This document shows positions 20,656 to 32,355 of a DNA stretch of 64,000 nt, in pieces (the stretch's first letter is position 1; each line of letters opens with the position of its first letter). The DNA is taken from positions 2,159,109-2,223,108 of the forward strand of contig JAUPFP010000012.1 of the NCBI GenBank assembly GCA_036925085.1. Reading direction: 5' to 3'. The notes beneath the pieces were generated by a model that searched no databases, had not been told where the DNA came from, and was given only the letters and a program-made list of their open reading frames with translations. This stretch comes from Brachycybe producta. Its lineage: Eukaryota > Arthropoda > Diplopoda > Playtdesmida > Andrognathidae. A program made the translations under genes and the position numbers.

Positions 20656-22080
20656 ATGGACGGTGATTTTCGGGAAGAATGGGTCACGGTGTGGAAATGC
20701 CGCGGTGACGTTCTCCCTGGAGAATATTCATTGGAAGGCAATGGATCCAACTGTGATCTCATTGGGAATGGCGATTGTCCAAGTTTCCACCGCCGCCGGT
20801 CCGGACGGACATGGCAGTCAACTCCTTATAGAAATGGTGAAATCCCGCACGAGACTGCACGGGAGGGATGGGCCTTTTTGGCCACACTTTCTCAGCAGCA
20901 ACTCGTGGAGATCACTTACAGGATAGATATCTTTCGGTTGGAAGAACGGCTGTCCCGGTCGATGATTCAACCGAGGGTAAATCCTCAGTTTTCACTGTCG
21001 CCCGTGCATGAAGGGGCACGGAGGGAAGCACCGCCAGTGCAAGCCAGGCTGGTACCTCCGTGGGAAGCACCCAGGCCACCTCCTAGGGGATTTGGCTGGG
21101 GAGTTCCTCCCGCACCCGGACAGCAGCCGAGGGTTCGCATCACGATACCCTCGGAAGCTGAGTCTGAGTCTGACGTTTCGGAGAACCAGAGCAGGCTACC
21201 TCGCAGGGTTAGTGCCGCTGCTTGGATGTCCGCTCCAGCAGTTCTGGTGGAGGTTCATGCATTCGGGTTTTTCAACCTGGTCCACTCTTTTGCTCGTTAT
21301 GATGGCAGAGAGGATATGGCGCCTTTTCTCCGCAAGTTCGAAGTGAAAGCCCGAGCTCAGCGCTGGACGGATGAGTCCAGATGCAGTTTCTTCACATTTC
21401 TGCTGGACGGTCCGGCCGAGGAGTATTACGCTTCTTTGGTGGAAACTCTTCCGGACCTGACCTGGACAGAACTGAAGAATGCTATGTGTATCCGATTTAG
21501 TTCGGGTAACCAGGCTCGTGTCTGCTTTGCCGAATTCGAAACGATGAAGCAGGGGTCAACCGAGTTTGTGCAGGCATTCTATTGGCAGTTCTTGAAACTG
21601 TCAGACCATGTTTCTCCGGGAAAAAACGAGAGCTGGGGGCTCATTCGTTTTAAACGAAAGCTCCTGCCAGATATCACTGATCGGTTGATCGGGTGTCAGG
21701 CCGAGATAGTCAAAGCATATGCCCGCAGGGCACGGCTTGTGTAAGCCGACTTGCTTACGGCAGGTAGATTTCCTGCCCATACTAGAAGGGTTCCTCAGGA
21801 CTGGGCTAGCACTCAGTCCTCTGGTTCCACGGCTAGCTCTGGGAGCTCTGCCAAAGCTTCGTCTTCAAGCCAAACGGGTGAGAAGGCCGCTGCTCAGTCC
21901 AAGTCAGACAAGGTGGTAGCCAAGACCGGAGGCAAGAAGAAGAAGACAGGTTCCGGTGGAGGCCAGCCGGCGATGATGCCTTGAAGTGTGGACCGTTCGG
22001 GCAATTCGCTCCGGTGACTAGGTCCTTGTTACGGGTGTAACCAGATGGGTCACCTGAGAAAGGATTGTCCGAAGGCTGCG
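20656..22080 (+). pseudogene. Gypsy-B' Gag
   Basis: ORF to 21744 carries the Gag pattern: FARYDGREDMAPFLRKFEVK, AQRWTDESRCSFFTFLLDG, PAEEYYASL and WTELKNAM. The frame shifts near 21740 to a Ser/Lys-rich tail (to 21984), then a third frame holds the zinc knuckle CYGCNQMGHLRKDC (CX2CX4HX4C) at about 22027-22068. The true start may be further downstream than 20656, because the first 100 residues look unlike Gag. Broken by two frameshifts. Confidence 0.75.
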
Positions 22081-22359
22081 GCCAAAGGACAAGTTGCCAG
22101 TGTTAATTGGTGAAAGCCAGACTCTCCAGTCAATGCCTGGCTTAGCGCCAGTGTGGCTGGAGGGTCGCAAGTTCCTGGCCACCATCCGTGATGGATAGTT
22201 CTACTACCGACTCATGGAGGACGAAGAGAAATCTTCATTAAACCACCACCAGTCGCCACCGAAATGAGTGGTGAGCGACCGGTTATGCTTGAAAGCTCAA
22301 GTGCCTGACATGGTCAGAGTTCTGAATGAGGGACATACCTCCAGGCAGTCTCCTAGTAT

Positions 22360-23055
22360 ATGGATGTGGTGCCTCTGGCGAGGTCTGCAAACCCAGAACC
22401 TACCAGTTGGGTATTTCCAACACCATGCTCCACATTGGAGGCTGTGGTGGCCCAGTTGGATAGCTGGTTTGCCTCCTCACCCTACATGCGTAGTGGTGAG
22501 GTGCTGGATTGTGTGGTCATTGAGCAGGTGAGAGTTAGTGTGCACATACCTCTTGCCAGGCCTGGGCACTCCATCGAGGTTGTAGGGGTTGCAAATGTGG
22601 AATTGACCATCCACAAGAAAACCATCAAGGTTGCTCAACTTTTGGTGAAAGGAAAGTGCAAAGCGTTGTTGGGCAATGATCACACCACACACTTTGGCTT
22701 GATGGTAGATATCGTGCACCGGAAAGTCTATTTCCGGGAGGATGTCTGGACTGCACATCCAAACGCCCTTCAAGCCGCACTCACCGATCGAGTGCTTGGA
22801 ACACCTGTGGAGGTAAAAACAATTCCACCGCTGATACCAGAGGCTTTGCCTCAGGGATGGCAACTCCCAGAGGTCCCGGTAGCACTCGAGAAGGTTGATG
22901 GGTGGGTCAACAATGTTTCACCAGAGCTGCTCGAGACCAGAACCTCTATCGTGCGCGGGGAAGTTTGTTCCCTGTGTCGTATCTGTGACATTGGTAGAAA
23001 ATGCCAGCCCTGGCCAGCTGCTTCTCATGGAGCTGCACCGGAAAGCCTTATGTAG
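22360..23055 (+). pseudogene. Gypsy-B' protease-region ORF
   Basis: The segment VELTIHKKTIKVAQLLVKGK followed by CKALLGNDHTTHFGL resembles the C-terminal half of retropepsin-like domains ('--LLG-D---'). No D(T/S)GA active site was found in frame, so the catalytic part is lost or lies in a degenerate stretch near 22340-22500. The frame ends at 23055; the following ORF (22895 on) leads into RT. Confidence 0.55.
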
Positions 23056-23299
23056 TCGTGGTGTGATGGCGGTGGCAGGAATTGCCGCAGCTAACCGGCT
23101 GGGCATGTACGATATCTGGCTCGAAAACGTGGGGAATGCACCCATAACCCTGGAGACAGGAGAGGGTGTAGCCACGGCTCAAGCTGTGGAGGCTGCCCTT
23201 GTGGTAGGGCTGGAAGAGCCATCTGAGTTGAGAGGGGGAGACCCCACTCAGGCGACGGTTCGACCAGGAGAGGTCTCGTCTAAGTTGAGAGGGGCATCC

Positions 23300-24040
23300 G
23301 GAAACGGATGCCAAGTCCTCAATGTGATGACGGCTCCTACTTTCGAAGAGTGTCTTAAGATTGGTCCCAATCTGAAGCCTGCGGAGGCGAGACAGCTTAG
23401 TGAGTTCCTGCTGGAACGCCGGGATCATTTTGCGTTCGACTATACAGAGTTGGGTGAAACCTCTCTTGTCGAACATAAGATTGATACCGGTGGGCAACCT
23501 CCAGTGCGTGAAGGATTGCATCGAACCACTGCAGCGACCAGGGTGATCGAGAGAGAAGAGGTGGCGAAGATGTTGAATGCAGGGGTTATCCGAGCTTCGC
23601 GTAGTCCCTACGCGAGCCCTATCTTGCTTGTTCGCAAGAAGGATGGTGGCTTCCGTTTTTGCATGGACTACCGGAAACTGAATGCCCAGACTAAGCTGGA
23701 TCAGTATCCGTTGCCTCGCATCGATGATGCACTCGATTTGTTGGCCGGTGCGAAGTTCTTTGCAACCTTGGACCTGGCTAGTGGTTACTGACACGTTCCG
23801 ATGGCGGAGCCAGATGTTGAGAAAACAGCATTTATTTGCTCTCAAGGTCTGTTTGAGTTCCGAAAAATGCCTTTTGGACTCTGTAATGCTATAGCTATCA
23901 TGCAGAGAGTGCTAGACCTCTTATTGGCAGGACATAAGTGGGAGACTTGTCTGGTGTACCTGGACGATATTATCGTCTTTGGGAACACTTTCGAGCAGTT
24001 TCTCGAGAGACTCTACACTGTCCTTGGGCTGCTATGAGGG
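23300..24040 (+). pseudogene. Gypsy-B' reverse transcriptase
   Basis: RRDHFAFDYTELGETSLVEH and VIRASRSPYASPILLVRKKD, then GGFRFCMDYRKLNAQTKLDQ and FFATLDLASGY. The next codon is TGA (23789-23791) where Trp is invariant. The same frame continues FEFRKMPFGLCNAIAIMQRV and CLVYLDDIIVFG with the catalytic YLDD, ending at another TGA at 24035. Otherwise little decayed. Confidence 0.9.
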
Positions 24041-24042
24041 GC

Positions 24043-24733
24043 GGAGCTAAAACTCCTGCCGAAGAAATGTTTCTTTGGCTTTGACAAAGTAAGTTATCTC
24101 GGGCACGTAGTGAGTGCCGAGAGAGTTACTCCAGACCCAGATCTCATAAGAACAGTCAAAGAGTTCGATGATCTGACAATGGTGACAGGCGTCCGAAGTT
24201 TTCTCGGATTGGCCAGTTACTATCAGAGGTTCATCAAAAACTTCGCCAAGGTGGCAAAGCCTTTGCATGATCTGACGAAGAAGGATGCGTCCTTCAAGTG
24301 GTCGGATCAGTGCAAACTAGCATTTCCTTGGTTAAAGGCATTTTTAACCGAAGCGCCGGTACTCACTATGTACAATCCTCGTGGTGAAATAATGATACAT
24401 ACCGATTCTAGTGGGTACGGCTTGTTTGTTGTAGTCTACCAGAAGTTGCCGGAGGACAAGGTCCCCCATGTTCTGGCCTACGCAAGCCGGCTCATGAAAG
24501 GAGTGGAAACACGGTATTCTGTCACTGAGCAGGAGTGCTTAGCGGTCATGTTTGCCGTGGGTAAATTCCGTCCTTACCTTTTTAACCGGGAGTTCGTGAT
24601 CATAACTGATCATCACGCTCTTTGCTATCTGCAGACAGCCAAGAAACTGCAAGGCAGTTTGGGGCGTTGGCAGATGCAGCTTCAAGAGTACTGGTTTATG
24701 GTTCAGTATAGGAAGGGAACACTGCACGTTTGA
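24043..24733 (+). pseudogene. Gypsy-B' RT thumb and RNase H
   Basis: KKCFFGFDKVSYLGHVVSAE, VRSFLGLASYYQRFIKNFAK, then RNase H (MIHTDSSGYGLFVVVYQ, TEQECLAVMFAVGKFRPYLF, FVIITDHHALCYL, YRKGTLHV). It stops at 24733 and retroviral similarity ends near 24780. Integrase and 3' LTR are absent, so the element is truncated at an AT palindrome (24777-24826). Confidence 0.88.
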
Positions 24734-24826
24734 GTCAGTATCTTGTTCGTGATGTGGTGGACCTTTCCTTGCCTGAATATTATAATATTGTAATATAATA
24801 TTATATTATAACAATATTATAATATT

Positions 24827-25257
24827 ACTAGTGGGGTAACTCGTCATAAATGACGGAAGCATCTAGTTTATTTTTGTGTGACTGTCCGGTTGTCATGAAG
24901 TAATTCGCCTTGACTGCTTGCATTTTTTATAATCACCTTAATATTGTTACAGGCATGTGAAGACAGGGAGATACAGCCATGTGCCTCGCCCCGCCCTTTT
25001 ATGACTGTTAGACCAAATATCAACCAATTGGAAATTGAAACGAATGGGGCATGTGACGTCAGACCACATAACAAAATAATTAAAAGTTGCGGGCCCTCAT
25101 AAAAAAGGCGGGGAAAACGACTGCATTTTACTGTCTTTACTTGCCTGTCCTTACTATTGTTCAGGTTCTTGGATCGGGAAAGTCCGACATGAAGTTGACC
25201 ATGAGAAAAGAGTGGATCATTTAAATTGAAATAAATTTCAATCTGATTAAGTTTTTG
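24827..25257 (+). repeat. Family E repeat, diverged copy
   Basis: Starts ACTAGTGGGGTAACTCGTCA like the family E units at 26164-27166 and 30160, then diverges. Contains an ATTGGAAATTG / CAACCAATTGG inverted segment and GGCATGTGACGTCAGACCAC near 25050, shared with other MITE-like repeats. No gene seen. Confidence 0.55.
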
Positions 25258-25712
25258 TCCTAAAACCATTTACTCTAAAGAAACATTTGCCCAAAAACCA
25301 TTTAACCTAAAGGGACATTTGACCTAAAAGAAAATTTGCCCTAAACCTTTTGCCATTAAGGGGCATTTGCCCTAAAAGGACATTTGCCCTAAAGGGACAT
25401 TTGCCCTAAAAGGACATTTGCTCTAAAGGAACATTTGCCCTAAAGGGATGTTCCCCTAATGAGTAGCCTAAATATACAGTAATTGGTTTTAGGGCAAATG
25501 TTCCTTGAGGGCAAATAGTTTTAGGGCAAATGGTTTTAGGGCAAATGTACTATTAGGGTAAATAGTTTGAGGGTTTGCCCTTGAGGGCAAATAGTTTTAG
25601 GATAAGTGGTTTTAGGGCAAATGTTCTTTTAGGGTAAATGGTTTTAGGGAAAATGTTCCATTAGGGTAAATGGTTTTAGGGAAATGTTGAATTAGGGTTA
25701 ATTGTTTTATGG
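25258..25712. repeat. Family H fold-back array, copy 2
   Basis: Forward units (TTGCCCTAAAGGGACATT and variants) to about 25460, then a 30-bp centre, then mirrored units (GGGCAAATGTTTTAGGG and variants) to about 25712. The whole can fold on itself. Confidence 0.8.
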
Positions 25713-25739
25713 CATGGATCGAGAGAGCGCAACATAATG

Positions 25740-26117
25740 TTGACATAATTGCTGGGCACAATTGCCTGTGATAAACTGTAGTTTAATTTTGCTACTATTA
25801 TCCTCTCCCCTTTTTATATTTGAAAGATAAAATGAGTTTTTCATTTTCTCTGGTGTGCGCATGCGCGTCGTTTGATTTTTTACTCCTTTCATTTCAATTT
25901 CAGTCACCCCTTCCCACTTTTCCCCCCTTTCACGTTTCTCTATCTCTCTCCCTTCTACACTTTCCAACCTTTTCCCTTCTCCAATTTAATATCATGGGGT
26001 TCTTGGATGGGGAGTGTGCAACATATAGTTGACCTTGAGAAAAAAAGCAGTTCATTTATTCATTTAAATTTATATAAATTCCGACGTTACACACACACAT
26101 ACATACACAGACCTGGC

Positions 26118-26164
<47 letters not shown>

Positions 26165-27166
26165 CTAGTGAGATAACACGTCATAAATGACGGGAGCAAA
26201 ATTCACAGGCAATTGTGCGCATGCGCGTCGTTTGTTCCTTTTTTTACTCCTTTCATTTCAATTTCAGTCACCCCCTCCCACTTTTCTCTCTCTCTCCCCG
26301 TCTACACTTTCCAAATTTTTCCCCTCGCCCCTCCCACTTTTTTCTCTCTCTCCCCCTTCTACACTTTCCAAAGGAAGAGTTCAACATGTAGTTGACCTTG
26401 AGAAAAAAACGGTTCATTTATTCAAATTTATAGAAATTCCGACGTGCTTCAATGGTTTTTGTTACTCCACACACAGACCTGGGATATTTTATATATATAT
26501 ATAACTAGTGGGGTAACCCGTCATAAATGACGGGAGCAAAATTCACAGGCAATTGTGCGCATGCGCATCGTTTGTTCCTTTTTTTACTCCTTTCATTATA
26601 ATTTCAGTCACCCCCTCCCACTTTCCCACCCCTCGACGTTTCTCTCTCTCCCCCCCTCTACACTTTCCAATCGTTTCCCCTCTCCACTTTAATATCATGG
26701 GGTTCTTGGATGAGAAGAGTTCAACATATAGTTGACTTTGAGAAAAAAAAACAGTTTATTTATTTAAATTTATATAAATTCCGACACATTGTTAGTTTCC
26801 TCACACACACACACACACACACAGATCTGGGATATTATATATATAACTAGTGGGGTAACCCATCATAAATGACGGGAGCAAAATTCATAGGCAATTGCCA
26901 ATTGTGCGCATGCGCGTCGTTTGTTCCTTTTTTTTACTTCTTTCATTTCAATTTCAGTCACCCCTCTCACTTGTTTCCCCCCTTAACGTTTCTCTCTCTT
27001 CCCCTCTACAATTTCCAACCTTTTCTCCTCTCCAATTTAATATCATGGGGTTCTTGAATGGGAAGGATGCAACATATAGTTGACCTTGAGAAAAAAAAAG
27101 CTGTTCATTTATTCAAATTTATATAAATTCCGATGTTACTCCACACATATATATATATATATATAT
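25740..27166. repeat. Tandem array of family E units (about 340 bp each)
   Basis: Units begin ACTAGTGGGGTAACCCGTCA at 26164, 26504 and 26846 (periods 340 and 342); a partial unit precedes from about 25740. Each has GACGGGAGCAAAATTCACAG, GTGCGCATGCGC, a pyrimidine-rich middle, a 'GTTGACCTTGAGAAAAAAA' block, and ends in CACACACA plus a TATATA run directly before the next unit. Short ORFs here are low-complexity and not genes. Confidence 0.85.
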
Positions 27167-27742
27167 AATATTATATTTTATCATAATATTATAATATTGT
27201 AATAGTTGGAAATTATAATCATATGTTTGTATAAAATCTAAGAAGCAATTATAAAAAAATTTGGCACTTTTTAATTTTTGTTTTAATGTGTGTATCAATG
27301 TGTTCATTCCAGTTTTTAATAAATATATGAACAAAAAAACTTCCGTTTGTTATTTCGTCCAAGGTTGAACTAACTTTGTAAAAAAAACTGATTGTTTTAC
27401 ATTTTTTTATAAAAAAAGGTTGATTTTGTTTTTTGGATTAAAGTTAGCAAAATCTAAACATAATTTATTAAAATAGTGTCATAGTTTTGCAATAAATTAG
27501 TAAGTCATTAAAAAAAATTTATTTTATTAATTTCATTAATTTTATTTTATCATTAATTTAAGTACAAATATTTTTTTTAAATAAACATTTTCTGAAATTC
27601 TATTATGTTATAGGATGTTGTAAATATACAGGAAAATTGGTTTATTAATATGTTAATATTATATTAATACGATATATTAATATCATATATTAATATATAT
27701 TAATATATATTAATATATATTAATATATATTAACATATTAAT
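27167..27742. other. Very AT-rich gene-free stretch
   Basis: Contains ATATTATAATATT-type palindromes (27161-27205) and a TTAATATATA tandem run at 27650-27735. No coding signal. Confidence 0.6.
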
Positions 27743-28420
27743 TGTGACACCCAGTAACTTGCGATCCCACCAAAACGATAGCCTGGGGGTAAACAACCTA
27801 TGCTTGCCTCTCCCTCCTCTCTTAATTAATATTCAAGTGGCAGATTGATACTCTTAGGACCGTGGTCACTTGGACCTGGTTACACCTCGTAGGTGTACAC
27901 AGGTCCAAGGTATAAAGTACCATGTTCCTCTTTGTTCTTAGTTCATTCTTTTTGCCCTGGTCTTTGTACTACGTCGATCTTTATCCTTATCACATAATGG
28001 GCTCGTGGACGCACCTTTAATATCAAACGTTCATTCTTGTAATCTTGATGTTTCTGGACAAGAATGAATACAGTGTTTATAATGAGAAACTGCGTTGTCT
28101 ATTTGTCTGGAAACTAATCCTTCTCTAGACAAGCCGGAGACACCACAAGGCAAGGAGATATACGGATCCTGGAGGAGCTACAACATCTTCTAGCAACAAA
28201 GGAAGATGTACATCAATGGCAGCCAGAAGCAATGGTCACCATCCTTCCGCACAAATTACACCCCTACGCAGAAGGATGATCACAATAGATCACCATCTGA
28301 CTACTTCTATAGCTCTAATCTTCTCCGTGCGGTCACCGCGCGATCAAGTAGAAGAAACGAGTTATAGAAAACATCATAATAAGTTGGTAAAAATTATAAG
28401 GTCGTCATCAAAAGCTCACA
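27743..28420 (+). mobile_element. Solo LTR, family D (copy D2)
   Basis: 678 bp, TGTGACACCC ... AAAGCTCACA. Flanks are TAAT (27739-27742) and TTAT (28421-28424), a 4-bp duplication with one mismatch. TATA motif (GGTATAAAG) near 27908. AAGAATGAATACAGTG follows a putative polyadenylation region. Confidence 0.82.
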
Positions 28421-28591
28421 TTATATTATATATTAAATATTTTATATTTAATAATAAATTTCAGTTTGAAACTGTATTGTAAATAGGACGACTTGAAGCT
28501 GTTACTAACTTGCCACCAGGCAGCAGCACTGCAGCTCCCCCCCCATTTAAAATTACAGAACATCAAAGGCGTGGTTGTCTAGTGAACATAC

Positions 28592-28642
28592 TGTCTATCC
28601 CTATACTGTGGATATACTACATCCACAGTATAGGGATAGACA
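28592..28642. repeat. Perfect 51-bp palindrome upstream of the dynein start
   Basis: 22-nt arms at 28592-28613 and 28621-28642 (TGTCTATCCCTATACTG... mirrored) around a 7-nt loop. It lies about 270 bp before the dynein ATG. The flank 28643-28690 repeats similar TGTATAGACA words. Confidence 0.95.
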
Positions 28643-28915
28643 CTATATAGACTGCATATATGTTGTGTATACAGTATGTATAGACAACCCACATCCAAAA
28701 ATATAGATAAGATAAACGAAAACATAATAAATTGCCCCTGAGACAATTCTTTGGGCTCACCTTTTATATAATTTATGAGCATTAGTTATAAATCCTGTTT
28801 GTTTACTGTGGTTGCTATGGAGATATACGTGTAATTTTGAAAAGGAAATTGTTATTCAGGGATGGGCAGAGCCCAATTCTAAATTTTGGTACCGGTACTA
28901 AACTTTTAAAATCAA

Positions 28916-29189
28916 ATGGCTTTGTGTAAACCCGATTTTGATGCTGACTATAGAATGGTGTGGATTGAAAGTGTTGTTAGGAATGTATTTAGTATCCAAG
29001 ATAAAGATTCTTTTAGTAATTTGTTAGCAAAAGATAGTAGAAAGAATGAACTAATATTACAGAAATTGCTTGACTCATTTGACCCCAACTTGGGCGTGAG
29101 ACCATGCAAAAGTGCTAAGGAGCAGCCACTTCCTTTTGTTTGGTTTTGGGCAAGCAAACTACAAGTTGATGTAGACGACATAACCAAAG
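28916..29189 (+). CDS. DNAH10: Axonemal dynein heavy chain (DNAH10-like), exon 1 of those seen
   Basis: ATG 28916 opens 91 codons plus one base and ends ACCAAAG|GTAATA. It reads VWIESVVRNVFSIQDKDSFS..., the usual start of axonemal dynein heavy chains (a 'W---V---L' helix followed by a short acidic region) and ends VDDITKG. It is the first of nine exons here that join in phase into the N-terminal tail (DHC_N1) of a dynein heavy chain. The protein is the ATP-driven motor of inner dynein arms in cilia and flagella; the tail binds intermediate chains. The DNAH10 call rests on WEFDRKRLFERTDY in exon 9, which I recall as characteristic of DNAH10. Another axonemal paralogue remains possible. An upstream non-coding exon cannot be excluded. 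Confidence 0.82.
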
Positions 29190-29297
29190 GTAATAACCGC
29201 AATATCTTTTTTTTTAAATGTTATGCATGTATATGGTACGTGTTGTTATACATCTATTTTTGAAAATTTAGCCTAATTATATTCAAGCTCGTATTAA

Positions 29298-30076
29298 AAG
29301 GCTATATCGCAAAATTACTTCGAAAAATCTCCGCAAAGAGCACTAGCATCGTTTTTCTATTGAGCCCATAGACCCGATGTTAAAAAAAAAATGTTAATTT
29401 TTTAAATACACAGTCGCGGCAATATGTTTATTTTTCATATTTAAAGTTGTCCAATATTAAGTTTTCTAATTGCAGTGTGCACCTTAAATATATGATGATC
29501 GAGTGATAAAATGACAAAAACTGCTAAATGCGGGTATATTTTTAAAAAATATTTCAAAATCGCGAATTTCTAACTTTTATGTTGAAATCCATTGAGTACG
29601 TGCTCGTAAGCAAAAAACATTAAATTAAAATGGTCGTAAAAATACCTAAAAATAATTAAAAAAAAAACACAATTTAACCACTGTGAACCAAACACATTGA
29701 CGCACGTGCTGATTTTTTATGGTTTTTTTAAATTATTTTTTACGTATTTTTACGAGCATTTTAATGGACTTTTTTTTCTTATTTGGGCGTACTCAATGGA
29801 GAGTTACGAAATTTGCGATTTTGAAATAGTTTTTAAAAATATAACCGTACTTACCAATTTTTTGTCATTGTATCACTCGATCAACATATATTTAAGGTGC
29901 ACACTGCACTTTGAAAACTTAATATTGGACTACTTTAAATATGAAATACAAACATATTGCCGCAACTGTGTATTTTAAAAATTAACATTTTTTCTTTAAC
30001 ATTGGGTCTATGGGGCTGAATAGAAAAACGATGCTAGCGCTCTTTGCGGAAATTTTTCCAAGTAATTTTGTGATTG
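29298..30076. mobile_element. Palindromic TTAA-type element (family F), copy F1
   Basis: Nearly full-length palindrome with arms of about 390 bp. Left GGCTATATCGCAAAATTAC is mirrored by GTAATTTTGTG near 30060; internal blocks such as GCTAGCATCGTTTTTCTATT and GATCGAGTGAT also mirror. TTAA precedes the left end (29294-29297); the right terminus is eroded. No ORF. It lies in the dynein intron. Confidence 0.88.
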
Positions 30077-30159
30077 AAGAGCAATTTTATGATGACATAA
30101 TAAAACGAAAAACAAAATATAGTTTAAAAAAAAATCGTATTTTTTTCTTTTAAATTATG

Positions 30160-30660
30160 ACTAGTGGGGTAACCCGTCATAAATGACGGGAGCAAAATTC
30201 ACAGGCAATTGTGCCCAGCATTAGAATTTCTTTTCCGCCGCCTTTTTATGACGTCACACCAAGTAACAAACCAATTAGAAATTGATGACGTTCATAAAAG
30301 GGATGAGCAAAAGAAACTCTAATGCTGGACACAATTGCCTGTGATGAACTGTAGTTTAATTTTGCTACTATTATCCCCTCCCCTTTTTATATTTGAAAGA
30401 GAAAATGAGTTTTTCATTTTCTCTGGTGTACGCATGCGCGTCGTTTGTTCCTTTTTTACTCTTTTCATTTCAGTTTCAGTCACCGCTCCCACTTTTTCTC
30501 TCTCCCCTTCTACACTTTCTAATCTTTTCCCCTCTCCAATTTAATATCATCGGGTTCTTGGATGGGGAGTGTGCAACATATAGTTGACCTTGAGAAAAAA
30601 AGTGGTTCATTAATTTATTCATTTATATAAATTCCGATGTTACACACACACATACACACA
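30160..30660. repeat. Family E unit with an internal hairpin insertion
   Basis: Starts ACTAGTGGGGTAACCCGTCA. At about 30212-30340 an extra inverted segment interrupts the unit: CCAGCATTAGA ... TCTAATGCTGG, flanked by GCAATTGTG and CACAATTGC, so it looks like a small MITE inside the unit. The remainder matches the array at 26164. Confidence 0.7.
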
Positions 30661-30680
30661 CACACAGACCTGGCTTAATA

Positions 30681-30739
<59 letters not shown>

Positions 30740-30778
30740 GTATATATATGTATATATATATATATATGTATAATATTG

Positions 30779-30853
<75 letters not shown>

Positions 30854-30880
30854 ACAATATTATACATATATATATAATAA
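30660..30880. repeat. TA/TATATG microsatellite
   Basis: About 200 bp of TATATA interspersed with TATATGTA, following CACACACAGACCTGGCTTAA as in other family E ends. The long Tyr/Ile ORFs on both strands here are artefacts of the repeat. Confidence 0.95.
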
Positions 30881-30959
30881 TAATTTTATCAACCCTGGCA
30901 GATACATTTAGGTACAAAAAGATGAAATAAATTGTGAGTCACTGGCAAACTGTTGAGCA

Positions 30960-31165
30960 GAGCAAAGCCTTGCCCGACTTGAACGTCGGCTGACTGAAGA
31001 AAATATTGCATTGTTAGATGGCATCCTCACTAGAAATCCTCGTATAAGTAGGCATGGCCATTCAAAGCCAATCAAAGAATTGCAAGCAATAAACTGATAC
31101 ATATTGTGGTCCTTTTTTCCCAAACGTATTTAGACTATGGAACATTCTTTCTGCAAATTGTTCTG
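30960..31165 (+). pseudogene. LINE C-terminal relic
   Basis: Reading RNPRISRHGHSKPIKELQAI and then, around a stop, WSFFPK (with FRLWN in the next frame) matches the end of CR1/Jockey-type LINE proteins ('SFFPRTIRLWN'). Heavily decayed; no 3' tail recognised. Confidence 0.45.
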
Positions 31166-31937
31166 TTAGGACGATTTGAATTTGACGATAATGTCTAAAC
31201 TTTGTCTAAATGACAGTCATTTGTGATCGGATATTGTCCCCTCTTGCCACATGGCTCTTGAGCTTATTGCAGGTGTATACTATGTTGAATTAAGAAAAAT
31301 ACAAACAGACATAATACACACCTGATGTACATAGACAAAGTATAGACATAATAAACACACCAATTACAGGTAGCACTCATTGTAAGGTATGTGACTAATA
31401 CAGCGTATCCATAAGGAGACAATCAGTTCTTGTTTTCACCGGGAGAAAAAAGAGCTCAATCCCGGGATTTGACTATTCTGAAATCGAGCGATTTCCTGGG
31501 AATTATCCATTAACCTAGCATCAGAAAGGCTGCATTTTTTAAAAATGACAACATTTTTTTTTTTTTTAAATTGTTTTGACCATTTTAAGTAAATACCGAC
31601 AAAGATAAATGATACAAGTTACTAATGTGAAACACATGTCATATCGATTTCGAGCTATTTAAATTAAATTAATTTAAAAAAAAATTCAAGAAGAACGCTT
31701 TTTTGTGTTCAACGTTCTCAGGAAATAATAATCAAAAGGCACAATAAAAAATCCCAATCTTATTTTAACACACCGTTTATTTTCATCAAATTGGTGACTA
31801 TGACTGGCAACGCCTGCCTGAATGGCAGTTGTGCCAGGTGCAACACATGTGTTCGATATGGCACAAAGCAACATTATCATTTTTGTCCACATTCTCATGT
31901 GTGTTATTTATACTGTATAAATTAGTAGTTTACAACG
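31166..31937. other. Intronic DNA without recognised features
   Basis: AT-rich intron sequence. A weak duplicated TAGACATAATACACAC/TAGACATAATAAACAC pair lies at 31300-31360. Nothing coding. Confidence 0.5.
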
Positions 31938-32156
31938 GGATATAGACATTTGCCCTAAAGATACTTGCCCTACAGACCCTTCCCCTAAAGCCATTTGCCT
32001 TAAAGGGATATTTGCACAAGAGGCATTTGCCCTAATTCCACTTGCCCTAAAACCATTTGCCCTAGGGCAAATGCTTTTAGGGCAAGTGTCTATAGGTCAA
32101 TTGTCCCCTTAGGGCAAATGGCTTTAGGGCAAGTGTCTTTAGTGCAAATCTCCCAC
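31938..32156. repeat. Family H fold-back array, copy 3
   Basis: Starts GGGATATAGACATTTGCCCT. Forward TTGCCCTAAA units run to 32060, then mirrored GGGCAAATG units run to about 32156. It ends 61 bp before a dynein exon. Confidence 0.8.
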
Positions 32157-32217
32157 ACCTGTTTACAACAAATGCAAACAGTATTATTAATTATAATTTC
32201 TTGAATCAATTTTACAG

Positions 32218-32355
32218 CCAGTAGGATAGTTAAGCCTTTTCTGCTAGACACAAATAAAGAGGAAGATGCAACTGCGAAAGAACGAGATGAAGAAATCGGA
32301 AATACAGAACAAGAGGAGATTTCAGAACGACTTTCGAATAAATCAACTCATACAG
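32218..32355 (+). CDS. DNAH10: Dynein heavy chain exon 2
   Basis: Acceptor TTTACAG|CC, donor ACAG|GTATTT, 138 bp, phase 1 on both sides so it joins exon 1 (G|CC = Ala). Translates to ASRIVKPFLLDTNKEEDATA followed by an acidic, poorly conserved linker (KERDEEIGNTEQEEISERL). Such variable acidic linkers are normal in the first 200 residues of axonemal heavy chains. Confidence 0.72.

Noticed and set aside
25800-27083. Repeated 60-100 residue plus-strand ORFs (Phe/Ser/Pro-rich)
   Set aside because: They recur because the family E unit recurs; the reading frames cover pyrimidine-rich repeat DNA and change between copies.
30640-30917. Long Tyr/Ile ORFs on both strands
   Set aside because: They are translations of a TA/TATATG microsatellite.
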